Origin: Teratosphaeria epicoccoides
Taxonomy: Eukaryota > Ascomycota > Dothideomycetes > Mycosphaerellales > Teratosphaeriaceae
Reading direction: 5' to 3'
Assembly: GCA_021401465.1 (NCBI GenBank)
Contig: JADDMT010000080.1
Span: forward strand, 62,001-126,000
Length of the DNA: 64,000 nt
In this document: piece after piece, positions 10,898 to 21,940 of the stretch
Layout: every line of letters begins with the position of its first letter
Position numbering within the stretch: position 1 is the stretch's first letter
Made by a program: the position numbers and the translations under genes
The notes under the pieces: model-generated
What the model saw: the letters and a program-made list of their open reading frames with translations, nothing else
Database searches by the model: none
What the model was told of the DNA's origin: nothing

Positions 10898-13800
10898 ATG
10901 GCGGACTTCGACAACCTGAGCGCCGAACGTACGATTCGTGACAACTCTGCTGCAGCCGTCAAGGAGGAGCAGTCACTCGATACTCCGGCTCCTGGTCAGG
11001 TCAGCGTTTTAATTAACCTTGACACTGATGACGATGATGAGGCGCCAATTACGACACCTACTGCATCTCACGGTCACCGTCAGCGTCAGACTCCTGGACT
11101 GTTTGTTACTGATACCCCTACTCCGGCCCCGATGACAGCGCCAAGTACTCCTGTCGATGGTGATGGCGGCCTCACCTATCATCAAAGGATGCTTGCGACT
11201 CAACGTAAGATGGCAGCGATTTATCGGGAGCGTTTGGGCCACCCTAAAACCACTCCACCGCGTCCGAGCATTCCAGACTCCTTGAACCTGATGCCGGACA
11301 GTTTTCCACAGGCTCCCAAGAAGCGTGGTAAAAACGAAGACGCAATCAGGTTTCACAAGGCCAAGGCTGCCTACGATAGGAAGGTCGCTTCTGGGACTGC
11401 TACCGTTTCGGACGAGATTCAATACATCAAGCTGCGGTCTGAAGAGCAAAGCCGCTTGAGGAAGCTGGCCGCTGATGAAGCATACGACAAGACTCCGTCG
11501 CCCGAGTGCGATGACGCTTCCGAGAGCCTCTTCATTCCTGCACGGGAAACCTCTAGTGAAAGGGAGGCCCCGGCTGTCAGGAAGCGGAAGCAGAGGGTTG
11601 CAGCAGACGAAGACGAAGACGAAGAGCAGACCCCTAAGAAGCGAAGCAAGAAGAAGAAGAAGACTGCAACTATGGTCTCGAGAACTGGATACAGCGAAGA
11701 GGACCTTCATAGAGTGTTGACCCAGGCGGCCAATAAGCGTGCGAAGGGCACAAAGGCTCCCGCCAAGAAGGCTACTGGAGGAGGCGGAGGTCGTGGGCGC
11801 AGGAGTGGACCCACCATGACGAATCTTGGCAGTATCATGGGGACGAACGTATTCTCTGATACTGCCGCGAATAAGGGCTTGCGTAGCCAGCCCACTGACT
11901 TTGGGATTGAAGCGCGGGGCAAAATCGGTTCTCGGAATGACGCCCTCAAGTCTTTAATTGCTTCTGTCCCCCTGGAGTCGAAGGGCACTGCTCAGATGGA
12001 CAAAAAGTACTTGGATGAAGCCGTAAAAGCCTTCAATGGGCATGCTTCATGTCGTCCGACTGCCGATGGCACCTGGTCGGTCAAAGGGATGAAGGCTACA
12101 CTGAAGCACTACCAGGTACTTGGAGTCGCCTTCATGAGGAATCGCGAGAACGCTGGCGAAGAGCCTCGAGGCGGCATTCTCGCGGACGCGATGGGCCTCG
12201 GAAAGACAATTCAAGCATTAGTGAACATCGTCAATGGAAAAGCCCCGCCAGGATCGCAGTACAAATCCACACTCATTGTAGCATCTCCTGCGCTGGTCTC
12301 ACAATGGTATCACGAGATTGAGAAGCACGTAATGAACAGGGACGAGAACAAGCAGTACGGCCTGGGCAATGTCATCGTCTACAGGGCAGGGAGCCGCCTG
12401 ATCTCCAACAACCTCGTCCACCAGTTTGAACAGGCTGACATCGTCCTTACGACGTACCACGAGATCTGCCAGTCCTATCCCAAGGCCGTGGTTCCCCCGC
12501 AGCTCACGACGGCTGCTCAGAAGGATGAGTGGTGGAGGGCCTTCTTCAAGGAGAATAGGGGCGTCTTCCACCAAGCTAGGTTCTTCAGGATTGTACTTGA
12601 TGAGGCTCAAGCCATCAAGAACCACAAAGGTTTGTATATTGAATCCCGGAAATATTTGTGTGAAATAGAATGGTTCTGACGATTGTTGCAAGGTCATACG
12701 TCAATGGCCTGTCGGGCTCTTGACGCTAGATTTCGATGGGTAAGCAGATCAGCATCAGATTGATCGTAAGAGGCCTGAGTTGACCTCCACCAGGCGATCA
12801 CCGGGACCCCAATTCTAAACACCGTCAAGGAATTGTGGGTAAATCCCCCCTCCACGCCGTTTGACTGCAGCTGACTTTGTACTCAGTTATCCATATTTCA
12901 AATTCTTGAAGGAGCCTCATACAGGGAGTTTTGCAATATTCAAGGTCAGTTGCGGCTGGGACGACCACAGTGTGTGCGCCAAATTGACCCCTCTAGGCAG
13001 AATTTGGCCACCAGGTCAAGATTCAATTTGGCGCACACAGAATGGGATGTTTCATATGTCGCTGACGTTTCATCTAGGAGAATTTCTGCAGTAGCGATGA
13101 CCCAGATGGCGCGGCTAAGCTCTCGGTGTTCCTCCGCAAGATGATGCTACGCAGGACCCATAGGTATGTATCCCGGTGTGTAGCAGGGCACTTGAAACAT
13201 TTCTGACCTCCATGCAGGGACAAATTGTTCGACGCAAGACTCCTGGATCTCCCGCAGCCAAAGGAGCACATTCTGTGGCTCGAATTCAACGAAGTCGAGC
13301 GCCAGATCTACGAGATCGTTAAGAAGCGCTTTATCCAACGAATCAACAGCATCAGCCAGTCTGGCAGGCTCGAGAAGCAATACTCCCATATCTGGACCAT
13401 GATACTTCGGCTCAGGCAAATTTGTAACAGCACGTTGCTACTTCAGGGCACCTTGGTCGATCTGCTGGAGCGTGAAGACGTCGAGAAGCTGCTTCGGATC
13501 ACCGCAAAGGAGGATGAAAGGTCAGACGAGGGCGCCTATCTGCTTGTTCACCTCAGACGGGTGCTGGGGAGGAACATCGAGGTCGGGTCGAAGACTAGTG
13601 AGGGCGGTATCCAGGGTGCTGTCATTTCCGAGGCCGAGACCATTCCGATAGATGTGATTGATGCTGGAGAGCCTGACATCGACATTGGTGGCACTCATGG
13701 CCTGAATTTCCGCTTCCGGAAGTATCTCAGATCACTCTTGCAGAGCGACGCATGGGATGAGATCAAGAATCGCACGCTATGCTGCGGCTGCCGCCAAGAG

Positions 13801-14751
13801 CCCAGAGATCCAATCGTGACCTCTTGCTTGCACGTATTTTGCTCAGTTTGCCTGGCCGATTTTCAGCATTCCGCAGCACGCCGCGGTCACGACGCTGCTA
13901 CGTGCTGCGAGTGCGGTGAGGTGTTCACCGACACGCAGCCTTGCGTGGATCTCGACAGCTTCCAGAGGCACCAGCGCACTCGGGTCAGTCCCTCTGAAGC
14001 AGTCGCTGACGTTACTGCTCCCAGAGGTAAAAAAGCCAAAGGCAGAGAGAAGAAGACGGGCCTGGAGGACTGGATCACCATGAGCGGAGACGTGCTCCCA
14101 AGTGCCAAGACCCAGGCAGTCAAAGCGCAAGTTCTCAACTGGATGGAGGAAGACCACAATGCGAAAATCATCATATATACACAATTCCTACCCATGGTCC
14201 AGATTCTGGCCAGAATCTGCAAGGGCGAGGGCTGGGAGTACGTCAAATACACGGGTGAGATGTCACACGATCAGCGCGACAAAGCCATCACGGAGTTTGG
14301 GACCCAGCATGCATCCACAAGGATCATGCTGGCTTCTCTCAGATGCGGCGGTCTTGGCCTCAACCTCACCATGGCTTCGCGCGTCATCTGCGTTGATCCT
14401 TGGTGGAATGCGGCCGTCGAGCAACAAGCCTTCTGCAGAGTCTATCGTATTGGGCAACAGAAGGAGACACGCATGACGCGCTTCGTCATCAGGAACAGTA
14501 TTGATGCGGCTATCGAGGATATGAAGGCCAGAAAGCAGGTTGAGATCGATCAGGTCATGAACGACGCCAGGAAGCACCAGAAGCTAGACATCGAGGACTT
14601 GATGCGTCTCTTCGGCCCTGTGGGCGAAGATGAGGCTGGGAGAGCCTTCATATTCGCTCAGACAGACGATGGGACGAACGAGGAAGAGCATTTGACCTTG
14701 CCTGACATGGACGAAGAGGACGAGCATCATTTCTTGGGAAATGAGGAGTGA
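10898..14751 (+). CDS. SNF2-family helicase with RING finger and SUMO-interacting motif (Uls1/Ris1-like)
   Basis: Exons 10898-12629, 12693-12739, 12794-12834, 12887-12944, 13078-13163 and 13218-14751 give about 1165 residues. Near residue 37 there is a classic SUMO-interacting motif, VLINLDTDDDD. A Lys-rich nuclear signal follows (KKRSKKKKK). The ATPase core shows ADAMGLGKTIQAL (motif I), DEAQAIKN (motif II) and, after splicing, ITGTPILNTVKEF and LRKMMLRRTH. A C3HC4 RING (about 842-890; CCGCRQEP, CLHVFCSVC, CCECGEVF) sits between the helicase lobes; lobe 2 has LASLRCGGLGLNLT and QQAFCRVYRIGQ. No HIRAN domain is seen, so Uls1 rather than Rad5 is favoured. Uls1 is a SUMO-targeted ubiquitin-ligase translocase that clears sumoylated proteins from chromatin. 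Intron 4 carries a perfect inverted repeat. Splice sites are inferred from homology. Confidence 0.9.
12971..13039. repeat. Perfect 17-bp inverted repeat inside an intron
   Basis: TGTGTGCGCCAAATTGA at 12971-12987 is exactly reverse-complemented at 13023-13039, separated by 35 bases. A second nested pair, TTGACC (12984-12989) with GGTCAA (13015-13020), competes for the inner bases. The hairpin lies wholly inside intron 4 (12945-13077) of the helicase gene. That intron, at 133 bp, is about twice as long as its neighbours. Confidence 0.9.
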
Positions 14752-14908
14752 TAGTTATCAAGTGAGAAGCATAGGGAGTGGGCGTTCAGGAGCCTTCTGG
14801 CTGAGTGCAGATAGCTATTATTACGGATATGTATCTTTCGGGGCAAAAAGTCCCTCCTCAGTGATGGAGTTAACCAACCAACCGCTCGAACATTTGACAA
14901 TTACCAAC

Positions 14909-15215
14909 CTTGTCAACAAGCAGTCAACCACATGAACCAAGTAGTCAACCATACCCACTAAGCGATCACCCACATCAATCAAGCAGTCAACCAAGCAGTC
15001 AGCCACGTCAACCAAGCAGTCAACCACGTCAATCAAGCAGTCAACCACATCAACCAAGCAGTCAACCACATCAACCAAGCAGTCAACCACATCAACCAAG
15101 CAGTCAACCACATCAACCAAGCAGTCAACCACATCAACCAAGCAGTCAACCACATCAACCAAGCAGTCAACCACCCGACGAGTATCAAGCCGTCAACAAG
15201 CGGTCAACCACAACA
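14909..15215. repeat. Minisatellite, 21-bp unit
   Basis: Tandem array with unit close to CAAGCAGTCAACCACATCAAC. The central copies (about 15040-15170) are virtually identical and the flanks are diverged, with A/G variants. Because 21 is a multiple of three, both strands stay open: the plus strand reads SSQPHQP heptads and the minus strand VVDCLVD heptads. It sits between the converging 3' ends of the helicase and bZIP genes, so it is probably non-coding or 3' UTR. Confidence 0.9.
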
Positions 15216-15248
15216 AGCAGCCGATCAATGGAGCCGCTCTATTCCTCC

Positions 15249-15960
15249 TCATCGCCGATTCGCATTACAATGATCATCAGGCAACAGATCAGTGAAAGCG
15301 GCACCGCCATCCGCCTGTCCGGGGACATTAAACTGCGCGAGCCAAAAAGCGTCATCATATAACCCATCATATGCGACTGCAGTGTGCGGCGGCATCTGCT
15401 GCGGCGGCATGCCAAACACGTTTGGCTCAAACGTAGGCGAGTGCGAGCTTCTCACAGAGCTGCTTTTGGGGTTGCACCGAGTGCCAGGCCCGCAATACTG
15501 CGGCTGTCCGAGCATGCTCTCAAGCATCGTGCCAGGCTGCAGTGTGTCAAGGTCCTGACCCAGCATTCTGTCGATGTCGGCATCTGTCATGCCATGCCGC
15601 ATCAGCAGCGCTCGGAGCTTGCGATTCTCGTCGGCAACTTTGCGCGCCGCAGCTTGGATCTCGGCGGAAGCTTCGACTCCGAGCTGCTCGCACTGGCGAT
15701 ATCTCTACGCTTCATCAGTAATTTGGCGTGTCGGCATGCTGTGACGTTTCATACCGTCTCAAGTTCCTGCAGATACTCTTTTCGCCGTGCACGGGATCGT
15801 CTTTGATTGTCCCGGATGCGCGCGAGATTCGCGTTACGCTTCATGCCTTCATATCAGCCTGCGCTTGTCCGTGCCAGCTGGGACGCCATACCTGCGCTTC
15901 ATTCTGAACGGCGTCCCCGGAGTTCATGCTCGCGTCATCCGGATTGCGCGATGAGGGCAT
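15249..15960 (-). CDS. bZIP transcription factor
   Basis: Exons 15892-15960, 15755-15838 and 15249-15704 encode about 202 residues; the introns are 53 and 50 bp. After splicing the protein starts MPSSRNPDDASMNSGD, followed by the basic region NLARIRDNQRRSRARRKEYL and a leucine-zipper-like helix (LQELET, then RYRQCEQLGVEASAEIQ and DENRKLRALLMRHG). This arrangement matches a common filamentous-fungal bZIP family with a short zipper and a conserved Cys after the first heptads. The C-terminal 115 residues are low-complexity and acidic-aromatic near the end (DGLYDDAFWLAQFN), a plausible activation segment. It should act as a nuclear DNA-binding dimer; target genes are unknown. The acceptor at 15705 was chosen because it restores the RYRQCE motif in frame. 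Confidence 0.88.
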
Positions 15961-16921
15961 GATGATATCTTGGTGGCTGTGTACGCAGTAAGATGTTCAG
16001 GTCCTCCGTGACATAGGTGACAACCAGGTGGCGAGCGCAAGACTGATGATTGTTATTGAGTGGCGCTTGCAATTCGGAGACGCGAATCAGGGTTGGTAGA
16101 AATGCAATGGAAAATGCTTCGTCTATGATTGGCACTGCGGTATGAGGAGGTTCGGAAGGTAATTTGTTTAGGTGCTTCCATGATTACGAGTACAAGCGCC
16201 TTCTGAATCCCTCGGCAATTGCGGGCACGAAGTTTGTTCAATCGATCTGATAACCTGAGTCCCTGGAAAGAGCGGTGGAAGCTGTCGAGGTAGACACCCA
16301 AGCCATGCCGACAAGTTGAGAGATTGGGGCCCCCAAGAAACAGATGTGCGCCATACCGTTGTGGATTCTCCAGCTCCCAGGTGACGATAGGCGTGAAGAT
16401 GGCGTGGTGGCAGTGTCCAGCGGCGCAACGAGCCTGCAGAAGTAGTCGTTGGGCCTTCCGGTCATTTACGCGTGACAGCGGGCGTCTTGTAGGAACAGCG
16501 GCATGGTCGGAGTGATGCCCACGTCGAAGCGAGTCCTAGAATCAATCTGTCCGCCGTCGCATCGCCATCCCCAAAAGCAGATCGGGGGAAGATGTTTTGC
16601 CACTCAGTGCTACGTGTACGCGTCTGTTCGCACTCGCTGCATTCCTGCATCGGTCTGGCTTGCCAGATGGAATCCACACATTCCGAGCATCGACAGGCAA
16701 TGCGCAGGAGGAGAAGTAGTCAGGATGTCAACTTAAGCACTCATACCATGCGCTTGGCATCGATTTTGCGCCAATCACGCCGGGCGTCGGGCATCCTCGT
16801 ACGACGCCTCGTCCGAATAGCTGTATAAAGCTTGTCGGACACGGACAGCCTCGTGCGGCGAAGTCCGATTCATCCGAAGTGTGTTCACGGAAGGTCTGCA
16901 TCGCCGCCTGATGTATAGTGC
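15961..16921. other. Intergenic, upstream of bZIP gene
   Basis: No recognisable coding exon was found on either strand. It presumably includes the bZIP promoter. Confidence 0.4.
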
Positions 16922-17191
16922 ATGGACGCGACTGCGGCAATGTTGAAGCAGCTCATGAGCATATGGACCTCTCTAGAGTCCACATTCTTGGAAGACAAGC
17001 AGAAGCAGATCAAGGCCGTGAGCGAGACTTTGCGCGAAGTACAGCAGATAGAGGGTGCAGAGTACGCAGAACCCAGACCAGGCATGGCCTGTCTTCTACC
17101 ACTTCTCATCTCAATCGCTCACAAGATCGTCACGATGAAACGTCGAGAGGCGGGTTTTCAGGCTCGCATCGATGCGACAGGGTGCCACTAG
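16922..17191 (+). CDS. Short helical open frame, unknown, possibly a last exon or remnant
   Basis: An 89-codon frame with protein-like composition: an amphipathic helical stretch (LKQLMSIWTSLESTFLED, then QIKAVSETLREVQQIEG) followed by a hydrophobic helix (LLPLLISIAHKIV). A TATAG acceptor-like site lies just before its first ATG. It could therefore be the terminal exon of a longer gene whose other exons I could not identify, or the tail of a decayed gene. It lies tail-to-tail with the Zn2Cys6 factor. No family is recognised. Confidence 0.25.
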   Translation: MDATAAMLKQLMSIWTSLESTFLEDKQKQIKAVSETLREVQQIEGAEYAEPRPGMACLLPLLISIAHKIVTMKRREAGFQARIDATGCH

Positions 17192-17314
17192 TATATATTA
17201 CACGAATATCATGCTTCCCACGCCCCAAGACATATTCGTATGTATTGATCAGGACATCATGAGCCATCACTGGAGTGTAGCTCATCACCCGCCAACCGCA
17301 AGCACGCGTGCCTC

Positions 17315-20262
17315 CTACTGATACCATTCGTCCTCGTCATACGTCGCGATGGGGTTACACGAACTCATCCCACTCATCCAAGCACCTACATCCAAAGTCT
17401 GGTCTGTATTAGACACAGCACTACGCCCACCAGCATAGCGTTGACCATCGATCGGCAGATGCATCCCAGCGGTCACAGGACCACCTTGCGGTAGTAACGC
17501 ACCATTGCTTCTGGCATTCGGCAAGACTTGATTGTTCCGTGACCATGTAGCCTGATCCATATTCTCGAGACCACCCCAGTTGTCGAACCCAACTGCCATA
17601 TTGGCCTGATCTCGGTAGGCCCACTCCTGACTATCCCGTATGAGCTGCTCGATACCACCGAACATGTCGCTTGGGCTACCCCGGGAGGACACAGCAACTG
17701 AGCCCGTCTGCCGCTGCTGGCCTGACGTCGACGATGGCGTGGCGGCCGCCGAAGGATACTGTTGCGCGCGTAAGCCATGGGCATCTTCGGGTGGGAGGGT
17801 GTAGTTGCCACTGCGCGGCCATACCGGAGCACCTGCTTGTGTCCGCCCGACGCTCGAGTGCATCTGCAAAGGCACATTGTTCAGGTAACCTGTGTTCGTG
17901 GGTATGACCGCGAGGTGCTGGTATGCCGGTTGCGGGAACTGAGGTGGATGTATCATCTGCTGTGACTGCCGTCGAGGAGCAGCGGCGCTGGGCGACGGCG
18001 CGTCGCTCTCAAAAACACCGTACTTGGCGTCTGTTCGCGCGAGGACCGTAGCAGCGTCTTCTGGGAGCTGGACTTTCCATTTGCGCGCCAGTACACTCAG
18101 TATGCCAAGCGTCCGTCTTGCGCAGAGCCAGCCTTCAGCTATCTCTTCCAGATGCTTGACGCCATGAACAATGTCGCGCCTAGCGTTCTTGTCCGGCAAA
18201 TTGAGCAGGTGAATCGTGCATGCTGAGTGTGCAATGTAGACTGCGATGTTGCAGATCTGTCTGAGACCATGCGATCGCTTGTATAAGCGCATGAGCTTGG
18301 AGATCATTGCCGCCGCTTGTGTACACAGCTTTCGCGGACTGACGTTCTGTGGTAGCGGAGACGTGGCTTGGGTGTATCTGAGAAAAGGTCGAAACAAGTG
18401 AATGAACAAGAGTTGAAAGAACATACTGCGACTCATTAGCATAGCATTTGGCGTGGAAGAGCAGCGTACAAAACTTACTGCATGACCAGCACGCTGGATA
18501 AACCGCCTTCTTTCGGCTCGAGCTCCTTTGGCAGCTCGCGTCGCCAGGCTTCTAATCGGGTGTGTATGTCTGACAGCTTCTTGAGCTCTGCAGCCTTACC
18601 CTTGGTCTTTTCCATATCAAGAGGATTGTAGAAGTGAGTCATCAGGTCATTACTAATCTCACAAAGCTTCGTTATCTGAAGCGACACAGCTCTGATCCTT
18701 GCGGGCTGTGCATGCGCTTGCGTGAAGCCAGAGTCCGAATATGGGCTCCATTGAGCGGAGTCCTCATCTGGGAACACCTCCACCTTCGGACAAGTAGCCA
18801 TCGATGTTGGTAGCTGTGGCAAGCGTCCCATGTAGTTGGACCAGCATTTATCGAACAGGTAGCATCCCCAGAACGTGATTCTCCTCACGTCTTCCTCGGC
18901 CTCGTCTCCGCTAATATTGCGATTGCTGCTGAGTCGGCCAGAGTCTAGGTTGAGACCCATGTCACAAGCCATGCGGAAAGACATACCACTGTACACCCAA
19001 CCTTTGGCTTCTCGCCCACAACCCGCCTCACGGACAGACATCAAAGCCAGTGCTTGCACAGTAGTCAGTCGTGGTCTCTCGTGTTCGTCGTGCTCCATGA
19101 TGAGGCGTTTGGCCTCCCTGAAGAAATGGTCGCCTGCAGTAGAACTATCCTCGGGATACTCTCTCGCGCCTGCATGAGACGTGAAGTGGCAGCCGAGAGC
19201 AAGCATCGCATTGACAAGCAACGGCGTGCAGTACCATGTTTTTCGTCTGGTCTTCGCGGGAGGTTTGCCGAGCAGGAAGTCTTTGTAGAACGATGTCTTC
19301 GACAGCGTCGTGAAGTAGGTGTAATGCCAGGTGAAGTACATGTTCAAAAGATGAGTGATGAGGTCGGCGTCGTCGGTTATGTCTGTCCACGAGGTGACTG
19401 CGTCATCTCGTGGCATGTATTCGTCGCCAGCCTCGTTCGAATCTTCTTGGGTAAGATGGATCAGGTTGGATGTGCCGCCGATATATCGCACGGTGCCGTC
19501 GTCCAACCTCAGGTCACCCATCTTGCCGTACAGGTTGCTCTCGAAAGTCGGCGCCAGCGCCACACCTGCCAGGGACGGGTCATCATCGCCGTCATCTTCA
19601 TCTATGGCGCCATTCTCCTTCGCGACGATCTTGTCCGCGACTGTATCAAGGCTTTCGCATGTGCGGATCTCCTGCACCAAGGCTGCCACATCATCTTCGG
19701 GATAGTTGAGTATTGCAGATATCAGCGTCTGCAGCGTCGAGTTCCGCGTCTTGAGGCTGTCAAGGTCATTTTTGTATACACCTTTTCGGCGATGATCGGA
19801 ATTGGGATCGTAGATGCACTCTGTGCCGTAGACCTGGGAGCAGGCGGCGCATGCAGGAGTGTTACCGTCGCACTTGGATTTCCTCTTGCTGTGTTTCAGA
19901 ACGAGTCAGTCGCCACTTCGTGTTGGTACCTGCGCGGCACGCAGTCGATCGCATTGCGCATCTTCGCTGAACGATGGATGTTCTTGCGTAGCACATCATA
20001 CTACATTCCACTCACCGACAAGCGATACATGCCGTGCTCACACCTGCAAGCCACCGTCAGTACGTCGTCCTTGTCGCAAGCTTGTGCAAGATGCCCTGAG
20101 CGTACAGCGCCGCTTGTTATCGTCCTCGTCCGGGTCTGCCTCTTTCTTCCGCCTGCTTCTTGCTTTCGCCTTCGCTACCATCGGTGCATTCCCATGATCG
20201 TCGTGGTGGACAGCGACCTTCACTTCTGGCGGCCCCACGCTATGCTTTGCGCCGGTGTCCAT
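17315..20262 (-). CDS. Zn2Cys6 transcription factor with fungal-specific regulatory domain
   Basis: Exons 20106-20262, 20016-20043 (28 nt), 18479-19888 and 17315-18425 give about 901 residues. The binuclear zinc cluster is rebuilt only by splicing: CVSTACIACRKRKSKC followed by CAACSQVYGTEC, with ligands at about C58, C61, C68, C75, C78 and C86. It is preceded by a basic stretch (KAKARSRRKK) and followed by a linker (YKNDLDSLKTRNSTLQTLI). The middle homology region is visible as LLVNAMLALGCHF, GWVYSGMSFRMACDMGLN and RRITFWGCYLFDK, continuing over intron 3 into HMFFQLLFIHLFRPFL. The C-terminal 200 residues are Gln/Pro/Ser-rich. It resembles the broad NirA-like group, but the pathway cannot be assigned. 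Two introns interrupt the zinc cluster region (62 and 127 bp). Confidence 0.9.
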
Positions 20263-21940
20263 ATGGGACGCGAGATCGCATTTGCAACTTCAAGTCCTCG
20301 AATCCTTGCAGAAGGCTACACGGCTAGCAAACGTAAACAGCGCCCTGCACTCGACCCGCATCAAGCGCTCCAGAGCGGTCCCGGCAGCAGTAGCTTTGCT
20401 TCACGCTGTACGCTGTAAAGGAACTTGGAAGCACCATCTGCTTGACGCGCTTCAGCTGACATCCTCTGAGCTGCATGTTTGCCAATGCAAAAGGCAATGA
20501 GCCTGGGCAATTTTGGTGACGAGATGTGCGGGCATGTGGAGCGAGCATCTGGTCTGTTGAGTGTTGCCCAATAGAGACGCGTACAGATAAGCAACCGCAG
20601 CCCCATCCCGCCGCCAACAAGGCAGAAAACCACCGAGACATCCCCCTCGCTGGATAGATTTTGGGCGAAAGACAGCGATGCGGACAGGAGGGAAATCGCA
20701 GTGCCATAGTGCTTGCGACCCTAATGCCTGTTCTATGGATGACAAGGCACAGGAACCTTCTGCAGTCCAGGGTTCCTGATCTTGCAGGGGTCGATGTAAG
20801 ACCTTACGATCGCGGCTCAACACATGGTCTTGGTCGTTGGTGCTCGTGGGAGAAAAGGCCGCCAGAGCAATGAGAGACGTTATCAACGATCACTCACCTT
20901 TGATGTCCATACCTGCTGTCATGATTGGAGAGGTCCACATCGGTGGTCTAACCATGGCTTTGTGTCTCCGACGCCATATCCCTCATTCCGAGCCAGTCCA
21001 GCCAGGTTTCCAACTCCACTACTGCCACTGCCGAGCCTGACCGGAGCTTTTTATCCATTGTGCAAGCGATGCCTCACTAACGGTACCTAGACACAACGCA
21101 AACCTTGCTGCACGCAGCTTCGAACGTCAAGATCGATGTGTACCTCCCCCCTCCACCTTGGCTTTATGCCGCTGATGTCTGGATGACTACATAAATGTTT
21201 TCATATCCTTTCCCCATCCTGTGTTTTCAATTTGCCAAAGTGATTCGATCAGTCAGCCACCCAGTGCCGCAGCCGGTTGACAGGAAGAATGTCAGTCTAC
21301 TGGTTGATTGCGGTGACCGCTGCTTGCTTAACAATCGATAAGTGGGACCCATGAATGCCTTTCTCATTCGAGTGTTGACTTCAACGGCTTCCGCTCCCGC
21401 TCTGCATGCAGTACGCGACCACACATCCGCATATGCTAGAGCTACCTAGGTAGAGCTTCCTCTCAAGAGCATCAGGGCTTCGTTACGACGAGCACACCAC
21501 CAGACCAATGACTATGTCGCCAAACATGTTCAGGGCGGGAGCTCATCTTCACCATGTTTCACGGATCGCCGCACGCAATTTACTGTGACAAAGATCGGCG
21601 AATGACACCAAATTCTGCGATATCGAAGCGCGACGTATATGTATCATCCACTACGGCTAATCCGTATCCGCACCTCGCATTCGACTGCTGGGTCGCCACT
21701 CTCTACCAACCCAAGTGTAAACGGCGGAGCAGCTAGCTCTTGACCTTCCATTCTTTGCTTGACGCCCCTTCCTGTCTTGTAGACAAACTGCCGTTGCGAT
21801 ACAGCTGCGCTGTTACCACGCTCGTTTCCCGATCCTCAACAATCTGTTGCGTGCAGGACCTCGCTCCAGACCAGCGCGATCAGTTGCGGATCTTGGCATC
21901 ATCACAGAACACAAGAGGCGGGCATTCTGTATTTGCTATA
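20263..21940. other. Long intergenic region (1.7 kb) between divergent TF and GH72 genes
   Basis: I see no convincing gene. Short frames on both strands lack family resemblance. A perfect 12-bp palindrome, CTACCTAGGTAG, lies at 21442-21453. CT-rich leader-like sequence occurs near 21740-21850. The region must contain two promoters, and its length fits complex regulation. Confidence 0.45.

Noticed and set aside
14821..15174. Minus-strand frame of VVDCLVD repeats and plus-strand frame of SSQPHQP repeats
   Set aside because: Both follow automatically from a 21-bp minisatellite; there is no independent evidence of translation.
14909..15215. Possible CRISPR array
   Set aside because: The repeats are contiguous without unique spacers, and the genome is eukaryotic.
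20452..20886. 144-codon minus-strand frame upstream of the Zn2Cys6 gene
   Set aside because: No domain resemblance, and several equally long overlapping frames on the opposite strand.
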